Below, one piece after another: positions 20,497 to 32,269 of a stretch of 64,000 nucleotides of DNA (positions within the stretch are counted from its first letter, which is position 1; the number at the start of each line of letters is the position of its first letter). The stretch comes from Thelonectria olida (taxonomy: Eukaryota > Ascomycota > Sordariomycetes > Hypocreales > Nectriaceae): contig JAGPYM010000008.1 of the NCBI GenBank assembly GCA_020736575.1, forward strand, positions 434,001 to 498,000. Direction: 5' to 3'. The position numbers and the translations under genes are program-made. Under the pieces are notes generated by a model that was given only the letters and a program-made list of their open reading frames with translations, was not told the DNA's origin and made no database searches.

Positions 20497-22285
20497 ATGG
20501 ACCTTCCGAGTAAGAAGCCACCCAGACGGAAGGATGACCGGATCATCCTTCAATTCGTACGTCTTCCTTCAGACCTCGCCCCAGACTGCCCAAGCTCACA
20601 TGCTTCCTCCCAGGATTATGACTGCTTCTATGCTCAAGTCTTCGAGAACAAGAACCCTGCTCTCAAGACGCGTCCCGTCGGTGTCAAGCAGAAGAACTGT
20701 CTATCGACATGCAACTACAATGCTCGCGCCCTTGGGCTCCGGAAGCTCATGACTGTCGCCGAAGCCAAAAAGGCCTGTCCACAGCTAGTTCTGGTAGATG
20801 GCGAAGATCTCACTCCCTTCCGAGATACGAGCAAGACTCTCTTCAACTTTTTCAAGTCTCACTCATGGAACCACAAAGTTGAACGCCTCGGATTTGATGA
20901 AGTCTTCATGGGTAAGTCTGGCTGCGCCTCAAACAATCGACCCCAAGTTGACACAATTAGACGTGACTGACATTGTTGACTACAACATATTTTGTCTCAA
21001 CAAAGTATCCCTGGCCAATTCGTTCTTCTACCTCTCAAAGGAAGACCCGGAGCGCGGTTTTAATTGCGATCTGACGAGCATCGTGGGCTGTGTCGAGGGC
21101 ACAGCCTCAGCGGACCTTGACCTTGAAAGTCCCGCATACCTGCGCCTTCTCTTGGGCTCCCACTTGGCTCAGTATTTGCGTCTCAAAATAGAAGAGAACT
21201 TTGGGTACACATCAACATGCGGCATCTCGACGAACAAAGTCTTGAGTAAGCTTGTAGGGAGTAAGAACAAGCCCCGCAATCAGACGACGCTGCTAGCCCT
21301 TACCGATGACCATGCCGTTGCATTTATGGATAGTCTTCCCCTGCGCAAGATACCTGGTTTAGGCTTCAAAACGGTAAACGTTCTCGAATCTCACGTCATA
21401 TCCCAACACGATGAAACGACTGCGGAAGAACCGCAGCAATCGGTTGTGACAGCACGCCAGGTCCGACTGCACCCTGACATCACCCCAGGAAAACTAGAGA
21501 GCTTGCTCATTGGCCCTGGAGCTGAAAAGGGTGTCGGTTCACGGATATGGGGGCTGTTGCATGGCGTCGACCCAACCGAGATCAAGGATGCCAGTGATAT
21601 CCCGGCCCAAATCAGCATTGAAGATACATACCCTCGTGGTCTAGACACCACAGCCCAGATATCCGAGGAGCTGCATAAGGTTTCGTATTCCCTAGTCAAG
21701 AGAATAAAGACCGATCTATTAGCATCTGATGAGAACTCCGATGTTTCGGGGGGCCATCGGTGGATTGCAAGACCGAGGACGTTACGGCTCACAACTCGGT
21801 CGTGGGGTCAACTGCACTCGGCTCAGAGTCACAATGCTGGTCGAGTTTCGCGTTCAGGGCCCCTCCCAAGCTTCATATTTGATCTCAAGACGGATATAAA
21901 CGAAATTGCCGAGAGGCTTGTCACAGAAGCCCTCTTGCCTCTTCTGCGGCGGCTCCAACCCGAAAAGGGGCAGCGATGGAATTTGCAGTTGATCAACGTT
22001 TGCGTTGCAAACATGGTTGCTGGAGCCGCAGATGACAAAACAGGCGTGGGGAGAGATATAGGGGTGATGTTTAAGCGACAAGATGAGGTGTTGCGACCCT
22101 TTCAAATCGTGTCCGGCTTAGATAGTAGCCCACAGGGAGAGCCAGCGGGTTGGGACGTAGAGGATGAGAATGGCGACGAGTCGTCCTGGGATTCTATCGG
22201 GAGCCTGCCTTGCGCCCAGTGTGGGCATTTGATACCCCCATTTGCCGTTTCAGCGCATTCTAGATACCACGAACTCGGAGAGTGA
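20497..22285 (+). CDS. Y-family translesion DNA polymerase, Pol iota type, with C-terminal zinc finger
   Basis: Predicted 560 aa from exons 20497-20556, 20614-20911 and 20961-22285. The catalytic core matches DNA polymerase iota: motif I is DYDCFYAQVFENKNP (metal ligand D21), followed by CNYNARALGLRKLM, CPQLVLVDGEDL and VERLGFDEVFMD with the metal-binding D115/E116. This last motif is iota-like rather than the SIDE motif of other Y-family enzymes. Residues about 220-270 hold the thumb helix-hairpin-helix (LRKIPGLGFKTVNVLESH). The little-finger region follows, and the C-terminus carries a C-x2-C-x11-H-x3-H finger. The enzyme would insert nucleotides opposite damaged bases during replication in the nucleus. 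Both introns are GT-AG; without splicing the catalytic motifs are out of frame. Confidence 0.92.
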
Positions 22286-23987
22286 CATCAAACACATGGC
22301 TGTACCGATGTACTCTGCACCCTTTCTCTGACGCAAGCTCTAACACGCCTACGTCTCCTGGGCAGCCGATCTTCCAGACCGGCAGTTGCTGATCTCGCTA
22401 AAGCATAGAAGCGGACTTCCCAGCCCGTTGCTCGGAAGTGGTTACACAAATGCTGACTGACGGAACCAGATTCGTCAACCAGGGAGGGGGGGCATCAAGT
22501 CGCTACATCACGACAATCAGGTTTGCGCCGGTGAGAGATCGGACACACACCGAGCAAGTTGAACGAGCCTTGATTGCAACCAGAGATCGTCTCTTTTTTG
22601 GTCATGGACAAGAACGAGAGCGCTTCTCGACGATGTATTGGTAAAATTATCGGGGCTCGATCCTAAGCCGAATCGCCCCAGACATAAGTGATTCCATCCA
22701 GTCACTGCTCTAGTTTCTCGGGCTCCATCTGCCGTGGCGGAGGCAATGGCCGGATTCTGGTGGTTATCCGTGTTGACAGTGACACAGGTGTCCCGATGTT
22801 TAGTTCTTGGTGGTTTGGTGAAGCGACAAAGAAATGTGTCAGGATATGACAGCTGAAGCAACACAATGGGAGCAAATATGAGAGGCTTGCTACCCATTAA
22901 TGTGTGTATCTGTCGTGGCCGGGGTTTCTTTGTGACTCCTGTTCGCCAGTGATGCCGACGGAGCCAAAGGGAACGAGGGAAGGAAAGTGAGGTGGGTGAC
23001 GAGGTGGGTGACAAGCTGTTGTATCACGCGGTTGTACAACTGGTCCGGCTTTTCGTTTGGCGGTCTTCAAGGCCTCCGGTAACGCTGTTTATCATTGTAG
23101 AGTGCGTCAGTTGGTCACATCCGAGCCAGCTGGCGGCGGCGAAAGGTTCCATTTGGTGTGAGAGGGCCGGAGCAGAACGGACGAAGGCATGGCCATGGCA
23201 GACGGCAGACGAAACATGAATTACGAGCATGCTCCTTCCACCAGCTATCAATCAGGTGCCATGACGCAGTCGCCTTCCGTCTTGTTATTGCCCGTCCACT
23301 ACTTCCCTCCGTCGTCCTGCCTATCACCAGCTGCCTGTCACCTGCCGTCAGTTAGGTTGTTGTGATTGAGTCCATTGCCGCTTCCCTAATAGCCCGCGCC
23401 TTCCAATACAATATTTGCAATTGCTTCTCTTGTTCCTTCTCCTCCTTCTTCTTCTCCTGCCTCTTTTCCTTTCCCTTCCCTCCTTCTCTCATCTGATTCC
23501 TTTCCATTTCCTACTCCAACGTCTCTCATCTCCCGTTTCCCATCCCATCTTTTGCACGGAGTCAACATATCTCCTTCTCATCTTCGGTTTGGCCTCTGTC
23601 GGGGCTCACCTTCTTCACTCGGGGTCTTGATTATTGTTCTGCTCTACTATTTGACCTCTCTTCCCGTTCTCTTCGCTTCCAACTTCATTTCCACCAACAT
23701 AGTAGCGACTCGTCTTCACTGCTGGAAGAAGCGAGGCGGGTTCTTTATCTCGTTTGCTACCCTTCGTCTCTTATGCGACGCCGCGTTCATCTGGTCTCTC
23801 GCTTTGCTGTCGTCTCTTTACATTGCCACGCTGCCTCATATCACTGAGGAGAATATCCGTCACTTACCTACCGCCATCAACAGCAGACACGAGACCCTCC
23901 CGTCGTTCACTCTGATATATTGCCCGGTTTTGCTTATACCACCAGGAACCTATCTCAGCCCAACCGCCATTCCCTCAAGCCGACATC
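22286..23987. other. Intergenic region with a pyrimidine-rich leader
   Basis: The first kilobase shows no gene. From about 23.4 kb the plus strand is very rich in C and T (TTCTCCTTCTT-type runs), which fits the promoter and 5' leader of the DUF726 gene at 23988. A 162-codon hydrophobic frame (23552-24040) overlaps the leader and the start of that gene in another frame, and is probably spurious. Confidence 0.55.
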
Positions 23988-26077
23988 ATGGCTCGAGGAG
24001 GCCGCGGAGGGAGTCACAGTACTGCCCGTCGACCGGTTGACTTGACTGGGGCCATCTCTGTCGCTGAGAAGAACGACTTGTCGACCCTCGTCAATGCGAT
24101 TACTGACCGAATGAACAATGGAATCAGCAACATATTTGACTCCCCGCCCGTCTCTCCTGTGGAGGATGAGTTTCACCAACACCACTGGCTATCGCTATCA
24201 CTCAAGGACCGGGAAGAGAACCGAAATCAAAGCTCGCGGCTCGCAAATGGGTCTGTGACTTCTAAAACTGGTGGTGAAGCCCATTTGACTGCTGATCAAA
24301 GTAACCCCGATGGAATTACACCTCAGCTTCAAGAGCTGAGAAAGGAAGCCTTGGTTTCCTTTCGGAGGTGGCAGGCTGCAGTTATTCAACGACTTCGAGA
24401 TATCGCTGTCAAGGAGACAGGCGAGAATCAGTCTAGCCTTCGAGGGCGCGGCCGTGGGGCTCGAGGTGTTCGGAGTAGTCGAGGAGCTGCTCGCGGTGGC
24501 AGAGGCGGCGGCCGTGGTGGACTCACCTTGGCGACCGGTTAGTGCTCGACACCTCCCTATTCAACTTCATTTGCTAGCCTTCACCAAACAGCGATCAAAA
24601 TCGCTAACTTTATCAGGCCCCCCGAGACCCGTCCCAAATCATCTCGATCGAGAATTAGCCCACCGGTACCCTCCAGTACCAACTCCTCTCTGGGCTTTAC
24701 CCCTGGAGAAGCGGAAGACTTTGCTGCATATTGTCCACTTACTCCTCCTATCCTTGCAAGAGTACAGCTCGTATACTCGACTTCTTCTTCTTCACTTGAC
24801 TTCATCCCTGAATCTCCTTCTCAAGTTCTTCCAGGAGGAAGAGACGCGTATTGCTCAGGGCCTGAGTCAGCTCGCTCTGAAGGCATCCGCAGATCATGTC
24901 CCTGAACCGAAACAAGACGAAAACAAGGCTCCTCGTCGACCGAAACCAAAACAGCTCACGCCCCTCACTCCGGGAAAACTTGCACCTGCGATGGTTGAGG
25001 TTGGCATTGGAACCGCGCATCAAGGCCATGGCTTAGAGCCTGGAATGGCGGCAAGCCTGCTAGGTGCCATGGCCGACAACGGCCTCGTATCAGGACCAAT
25101 GTTTGGGATCTATGTGTCAAGACCAACTAGTAAGATGATTGAGTCTTGTGCCCGTGAGATTCAAGATTTTGGCTTTGTTCCGGTTCGTGTCGGGCCTCCT
25201 ACCGATTATATTGACGCCAGAAAGACTCCCAATACGGACCGAAGACTTCGAGTAGCCATCGGCATCAACGGCTGGTTGGTGAATGAGAACGCTATTGTTC
25301 AGCCGTGGAGGTTGCTGGGCAATCATTCTGAGGTGTTCTCTCTCAGATGGGACATGACCATTCTCTTAAATCTCGGGAGTGCTCTCGAAACCATTACCAA
25401 GAGCACTGCCTGGAGCATGGCGAAGAAAGAGATTACTACTCGCACAAGTGGGTTTACTCACGTGCACGTAACAGGACTTTTGCTAATGGCTTTCAGTCTT
25501 CTCGAGTCTTATGGAGGCAACTTGGCCAGCAGGGCTGATGAAAATCAGCAAAATCATCGACAACCCTTGGAGCCTCGGGATGGTGCGCGCGGAGAAGGCC
25601 GGGGTCGTCCTCGCAGACGTGCTCATGCGCAACAAAATACAAGGCGATCGACCAATCTCCCTTCTGGGATACGGGCTGGGGGCACGCTCAATCTATATTT
25701 GTCTCATGGCTCTCGCGGAACGACGCCAATTTGGTGTCATCGAATCTGTCATACTAATGGGAACTCCAGCTCCCTCCGAGAGCCGAGTATGGCTCACGCT
25801 CAAGAGCGTCGTGTCTGGACGCCTTATCAATGTTTACTCGGAGAATGACTACCTCCTTGGGTTTTTGTATCGCACGTCAAACATTCATTTTGGCGTTGCT
25901 GGACTCCAGAAAATCCAAGGAGCGGACGGTGTCGAGAACCACGACGTCAGCCGCCTTGTCACTGAGCATCTGCGCTATTCATCCCTAACTGGCAAGATTC
26001 TCAAGGATGTTGGTTGGGAGGACCTGGATATTGCTTCCATCAAAGCGGAGAGAATGTCGCGGCCTGTCAGGAAATAA
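23988..26077 (+). CDS. DUF726 (Mil1/TMCO4-like) membrane protein, alpha/beta-hydrolase fold, RGG-rich N-terminal region
   Basis: Predicted 653 aa from exons 23988-24537, 24617-25447 and 25497-26077. The N-terminal 185 residues are mostly disordered, with Arg-Gly-rich runs at the start (MARGGRGG) and at about 150-178. Next come a helical, leucine-rich stretch (TLLHIVHLLLLSLQEY) and a glycine/alanine-rich segment that may enter the membrane. The C-terminal part has the DUF726 hydrolase-like fold: RRLRVAIGINGWL, then GDRPISLLGYGLGARSIY at the nucleophile elbow, VILMGTPAPSESR, NVYSENDYLLGFLYR and a HLRY near the end. In relatives the elbow is GxSxG; here it reads GYGLG, so the expected serine is missing. 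Yeast Mil1 interacts with clathrin-adaptor machinery; the role of this protein is unknown. The join of exons 2 and 3 is chosen by frame and branch site. Confidence 0.87.
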
Positions 26078-26864
26078 TGGTATAAGATTAAATGTGTGCA
26101 GAGGAGAGAAAGGGGGCGGCACAAAATTGTGTGTTTGGAAGGAGCTTTATGTGTAATATTAACATTGCCAGGGCATTATCGATGTGCTTTCCCATGGCTA
26201 GAGCATCTGTAGTATGAACGTTCGTGTCGGCCAACCTCAATCAAAACCAGTCCTTCCCACTCCTTGCTTCCGTTCCGTTCCCAATGTGTCGTCCTGATGT
26301 TGATATGCACCGGGCTGTTTATTCCCTTCTCCCAAAATGAAGCAGCCTTCTCAGGCCAGAAAATGACAACCAAACCTCCAAGCCAGACGCAGAGCCCAGG
26401 AATCCAAATGTCTGTCTAGTGCGGGATTCGCCGTTCCCCCTTTGTTCTTCTTTGTCCCTTGGCCTCCACTTCCTCCCTTCTATTCTGCGAGGACTGGTAT
26501 TTCTTCCTGTGTCTCCACCAGAGATGTACACCCAGTCCCTTGTGACTTCTCGGCTCCCTCGCTCTGATGTGTCATCAACCTAAATTACAAAATCGCAGTT
26601 TATATCGTACATGAGTTCAGTCATTCCAATTTGCTTTGCTTTTTCTTTCATCGTTTTCGGTCTCCTCTCCACCCGCCGGTTCACCGCAACGTGATAGGCC
26701 TCCCTAGGTGCTTGTGCAAGTGCAGTAATACACCCCCAAGGCAGGCATTGATGTGAATAGCGTGATGGTTGTTTTCTTTTGGTAAACAATCTCTCGTCAT
26801 TAGTCTCTTGGCGTGTTCCTCAAGTTGAAGAAGGGTGTTCCTCAACTTCACTTCGTGCCGCCCT
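26078..26864. other. Convergent 3' region between the DUF726 and DENN genes
   Basis: No gene is supported. The minus-strand frame 26681-27295 overlaps the DENN C-terminal exon in a different frame and is a shadow. Both genes probably terminate here. Confidence 0.6.
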
Positions 26865-29800
26865 TCAGGTTGGGGGAGTGGTGCCCAGCATGCTTGGTAC
26901 CTGCTTTCGAACAAGTCCACGGGCGCCGCGTTGCTCAACGCGGGGAACGCCCTGGATGGCTCGGGGCTCGCGCATGAGGGTGCGATCAAGGCGAGCCGGG
27001 ACGCGGGTAACAACAGCTCGGTACTCGCCTGGGAAGTTGCCCTTGGGGAGTGGTACGGAAGCCGTCCGCCAAATGTGATCGGATGTGTCGCCGAGGTAGT
27101 GAGGAATCTTGTTGTTGTTGAAACGACCTGGCGGACCAAACGAAGGGAGGGAGGAGGCGCCATGCGAGGCACGGATGGTGGAGAGGCGCGAAAGACCAGT
27201 TGACAGTCCAGAGCGGCCACGAGCCTTCTTAGCCATGATGATTTCGTCAAACAGGCGGATCGAATGGTCGGTGGCAGGCTTAAGCTCTCTGTCATGAATA
27301 AACTCGTTGAAGCCTTTAAATGGTTAGACAGGTAAGCCGTTACCCAGAAAGAGAGAATACTTACATTGTGTTTCTCGCATCATAGCAGCATAATCATGTT
27401 GTTCGTGCGGGAGACTCTTCATAAAGCCATCCATATCGAAGGCATACAACTGACCATTGCTCTTCTGTTGCTTCGACGGTCGGCCCAGGTACTTACGGTA
27501 CGTGAACAGCAAGCTCGCAAGACAACGGACGAAAGCGGCACGGACACGATCCGCATGGAAAGCCTCGGGACACACGAGCGAAACGAAGCCAAGGCATCTG
27601 CCATGGGAAGTTGTCTTGCAGCCGGAGCATCGATAGATTCCGTCTCCCTCAGAGTGTTCGTTGCAAATGCTGCATGTTGCTGTCGTGTCCCGCGCAGCCC
27701 AGTTAAAGCAATGACCCTCGACCCAGACAGTCGTCTCCGTGTTATGAACAGGATGGATCTGCATGCTGGGCATGATAGTTGAAGCGGCAAGAGTGGACTG
27801 AGCATACGCGGACGGCGCATAGCCGCCTCCATAGCCGCCTCCAAGGGACGTCTGAGAGTCGACCGAGATGGCCGAGATGGAGAGGTTCGCCTGATGGCCA
27901 TTGAGGAACGGCAGGCTCGGCTTGTGGTAGGGCTGGTGCTTATCCAGTCCAAAGGAAGAGCTGCGCCGCATCTTCTGATCGCCAAAGTGTCCAGATCGCT
28001 TCTCACGCAGCGTCGCGGTCAATGCGAAGCCCGAGTCGGTGTGGGAGACGGGCGTCGACGGCATAGGAGGGAAATACATCGACACTGGTGACACAGAGGA
28101 TTGGGGGCTAGTCTTGCCTGACTTGCTAGTGCTCGGCCTGTCAGACTTGCCGTTCTCTGGCTTCGCCGACGCGAATGCGTTGAAGACAGGCATGTGGACG
28201 TCCGCCGGGGGTTCTGGCTCCCCAAAGCTTGAGGAGTTTTGCGACACCCATTTCGCCAAGGTGCTACGCGGAGTGCTGGACCTAAAGATAGGACCATTCT
28301 CGCTGGAAAAGGAGTCGTAGGGAAAAGATTCCATCGCATAGGGAGGGGGGCCAGTTGCCACACCATATCGGAGCTTGTGGGGGGCTGCAACCTGCAACAG
28401 GGACATGAGCTTCCGTCGGGCCTGTCGTGGCAGGCGGATGGGTTGCGAGGTCGCGTCAATCGTGTCCTTATCAAGATCAATCAAAACATAGTCATCCTCG
28501 GGAAGTTCAATCTTCTCGTATCGACGCTCGATCCCGACTATGTAAGGGCAGGGAGCCTCGAGGGCCGAGATGAGTCGTGCAGGAAGGACGGGGATGAAGA
28601 TGCTTGCCCACTTAAGAGGATACAGCAGGTTCGCAATAGCATGACATGCGAGGTGCAGCATGCTCGTGTGAGAGGAGAGGAAGATGATCCTAGACTCAGC
28701 CAAGGTATACTCGAACAAAGCCAAAATATTCTCCAATGACAGACATCGGAAGAGTGCGTACAGATCAATCGATCTAGAACCAGGGAGTTCGTTATGAGCC
28801 TCCTTCCTAGCATGCAGGCGCAGCTCTCTCACGCCCAATTCCACCTGCGTCTTGGACCCTAGAGGAGTGAAGGCCTCGGTGCACAAATTAACGACATATC
28901 GCTCCAGTGGCTGCCAGCGCCCAACCCTGGGCGAGCTGGGGGGTATTCTCAGAACACCACCATCGGTCATGGGGGTGACGATAGCCTTGAGCCATTCCTT
29001 CCAGAATGACATATTGGCAGGATCCCGTCCTAAAATGCCATAAGCCCGTGGCGTCCACAATCCGCTCTCACCAGCCGTGAGACCCTCGATCTTTGATGCA
29101 GCACCATGTCTCAGGGGCCGCAACATATCCGTCATGAGAGCAATCTTCTCCTCGACCGTGCTGATCTCATCCTCAAGCCGATCTCGGGCGGGCGAACCAG
29201 ATGGAATTGTCGGTAGCTTTGCGAGCAACTGCGACAGGTAAGTTCGTTCGCCAGCTAACCGCACACCCAAGCTTGCAGCAAGCTCCCGCTCCTCGTTGGA
29301 CATGTGGCCTTGTCGCCATTGTTCACACTTCTTCTCTACATCCTCGGCAACATCGGCATGCAAAGCGGTCCAGATAATAATGGTGATACCGTACAACTTG
29401 GAGTTATCGTCGGACGTCATGGTGAAGCCGTGCCAAGTCGAACGTGGTCGATCATCTGAGGAGACAATCTGGATGTCGTTGGGGAACGCGAACATGGGCA
29501 CATAGTCGGGAAACTTACCCCGCCGTGCGATCTCGTCGGTGGCATCTTGGGGTGGATATCGGTCGAGGAGGACAGGCTCAAACCTTCGTTTCAAGGGGTG
29601 CATGTCGGGATCGGTGTTGAGAGGCTCGGGTGGTGGTATAACAGAATTATAGTTACTAAGTCGTCTTGCGGTTCGAATCGAAGCTAGTTTTCGTGTTAAT
29701 GAAGATCTCTCTGCGGGCCGCAGCGAAACGAAGCGCCACAAACGGTCAGTATGAAGAAGGAGACATACAAGCCCGGTTATTTGGTACCCTGGTGCTGGGT

Positions 29801-30453
29801 TGCTTGCGCACACTGTTCATATCCCTAAAGCTCATCTTGCGGCGAATGCTTCCCTTAATACTCCTGAGCGGGCTCAACCTGCCACTAGGCTCGGCCTCTT
29901 CAGCCTTGATTCTCTCAGCCCGAGGGTTCACCATGGGCGCTCTAGCCTGAACCTTGGCACCGGCGCTGAAGGACAAATCCTCAAGGAAAACCTCGCGCTC
30001 TGCCGCAAACTTCACAAGGGCCTTATCAAAGTCGAATTCGGCGAGAGATCCAGGCTCGGGAGAAGTGAGGCCGGTGAGGCCGGTGAGGCCAAGGCCGTTA
30101 AGCCCGTTGGACCCATTCATAGTTGAGCCATTGGAGGCGCCAAAATTGGGCGGTGGGATAGGTCGAATAGTTGCACTACTTCGATTGCTCATGGTCCCGT
30201 CATTTTCGTCGAGTGCCGTCTGGATTGAGAATCGATCCGAGACAGAGATTCTGGAAAGTCGGTTCGAAGAGTGCCGTGAATGACGGGCCGATGCCATGGA
30301 GAGAGAACGGTTGAGAAAATCGTCCTCAGGTTCGCCATCTTCGGCAATGGTAGACTCGACGGGTGCATTAGGAGGTGTAGGGTCGTTGTAGGATACCGAT
30401 TCTACGCCGGCGATCCAGAAGTAGTCGGCGAGAGGGGTCGACGAGTTCTCCAT
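26865..30453 (-). CDS. DENN-domain protein with an internal C1 zinc finger
   Basis: Predicted 1150 aa from exons 30453-29769, 29683-27365 and 27313-26865. DENN proteins act on Rab GTPases, usually as exchange factors in membrane traffic. The N-terminal 250 residues are disordered and Ser/Asn/Gly-rich. The uDENN part (about 265-335) includes VPMFAFPNDIQIVSSDDRPR. The cDENN part (about 440-625) includes SLENILALFEYTLAESRIIF and ACHAIANLLYPLKWASIFIP. At about 886-933 a complete C1 signature is seen (H-x12-C-x2-C-x11-C-x2-C-x4-H-x2-C-x7-C), and a dDENN-like helical region follows. The last exon gives FNEFIHDRELKPATDHSI and a basic tail. The 27364-27314 intron is clear. The first intron (29768-29684) was chosen for its GTATGT donor and protein continuity and is slightly less certain. 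Confidence 0.88.
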
Positions 30454-32144
30454 GACATATCAATTGTGAATTATGGGCCGCAGGTCGGCTATGGTGAGGT
30501 CTCGGTGACGAAAAGTGGTTCGTTGGGGTCTCCGGTCGTATATCTCAACTTCTTGGGTCTGCGATGGTGTTTCGGTGTGTTGGTCGGCCAAATGCGCAAG
30601 GTGAGCGAAGAGCTACCATTTAGAGTCAGCTAAAGTAATCAGACTAACGAATGAGGAGGCTCCATGTTCCGCGGATGAGGGCGACTGGTTGTGCTAAGGT
30701 ATGGGAAGTTACGAGAAACTTACCAGAAGCAAAAACTTGTGGAGGGGAAAAGACAAGATAGGAACTGGGTGAGACACGAGAGAGCAAGAGAAAACCGAGC
30801 CAGTCGCCAGCGCGGGCCGCAAGCGAAAAAGGAAGAAGAAAAAAAAAAAAAGAGGCACAAAAGGCCTGAGATGGAGATGACGGATACGGAGGGACCTGAT
30901 TAGGGTTGGCGACGTAACAAGCCAACAGGAGGAAAAGAGGCGAAGAAAGGGAAGAAAAAAAAGAGGCAAGTTGGTGATAGTGAATGGGGGATGCAGGCGA
31001 TTTTGGCGACAAGACGAGAGGAACAGGAGAGACGAGGGTGAATTGTCGTCGATCGGTGGTACGGGGTCGTGCTGATGTATCGGTACCTGAGACTTCTGAG
31101 GAGCAGGGGCCCGTCTGCTTTTCGGGATGGGGTACGCCTTTGTACTCTGTACTTTATTGAGGGTCCAAGTCGACACGAACGACGGCCAGGGGCCCCGGGG
31201 AGGATTTGTTCAGCGGCCGGCTAAGGGACGCCTACGACGTAAGAGTCATGGACATCATTCATTCACCAACAACAACAAGTCGCGCCTAAGTCCATAATAA
31301 CAACACGATCAAGAAGAAGGACGCGTGCGATGGAGAGCGCCCACGGACGAGATGGAGTCCACGGACTGAAACTTCAACGGGAGCCCACCTCAGTCAGGTC
31401 CAGTGCTGTACGTAGCTGGAGTCAATCCCGCTTGTGAGAGGGGAACCAAACTGGAAGCCAGTGATCACTCAGAACTGGCTGACTTCCAGGTTGGAAAGGG
31501 GACGAAGGCCCAGATGGCCCATGCGTCCTCCACTTGCACTTCCACTTCACCCATCCATCCAACATCCACCGAAGCGCGTCTCCAATCGCTGGGGTCCTCC
31601 ACGGCTGGCAGGGGCACCGGCGTATCAACGCTCGTACCGGTACTTATTCCTCTGCTTTCGCCAAGTACCTGGTTGACCTTGTTACAGCATCGACCGCCGA
31701 TCGAGAGACTCCCAAGACCGTTCGCCGCCGATGATGCTGAGCATTCCCATCGGAAAGCCCATCGTTATCCGTCCAACCGTCCCTCTGTCAACATTCGTTG
31801 CCTCTTCATTTCGATGTGACTCAGAATCTGCTCGCTGATTGCTGCTTGCTAAGAGCATGGTTGTGGTGCGAATGGTGAGTGTTTGCATATGTTGTGTAGA
31901 TGGATGTGAATGCGTGGCCCCTTTGCGCACACACACTCTCTCACACAAACAACTCGCCTTTGACGCGCTCATACAACACATAGCCTACTTCATCGAGACA
32001 CACACACACACCACAGTATCAGGCTCAGGCTCAGGGGAATCAGGCAAGCACACATCACGTCTAACTTGGGTATTTGCTCCCAGCCGTTCCTAACGCCGCC
32101 AGCCACGCCACTCATCAATCGTCATGGTTGTTTGGTGACCTTAT

Positions 32145-32156
32145 CTACCTAGGTAG
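32145..32156. repeat. 12-bp perfect palindrome CTACCTAGGTAG
   Basis: The sequence equals its own reverse complement. Related TACCT/AGGTA words recur in other intergenic parts of this window, for example at 54041-54130. Confidence 0.85.
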
Positions 32157-32241
32157 TGCTCTATCTAAAAGTTGGTCCTAACGCAGCCCAGCCTAGAACT
32201 TCCTTTACTACTGTACGGTACGAATACCTGGCTCATGCGCA

Positions 32242-32269
32242 TGTGTGTGTGTGTGTGTGTGTGTGTGTG
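32242..32269. repeat. (TG)14 dinucleotide microsatellite
   Basis: Fourteen uninterrupted TG units in intergenic DNA; likely to vary in length between isolates. Confidence 0.95.

Noticed and set aside
23552..24040. 162-codon hydrophobic frame before the DUF726 gene
   Set aside because: It overlaps the pyrimidine-rich leader and the true start in a different frame; T-rich DNA gives Phe/Leu/Ser-rich pseudo-membrane segments.
26681..27295. 204-codon minus-strand frame
   Set aside because: Out of frame with the DENN C-terminal exon it overlaps; the DENN frame gives the family-like FNEFIHDRELKP sequence.
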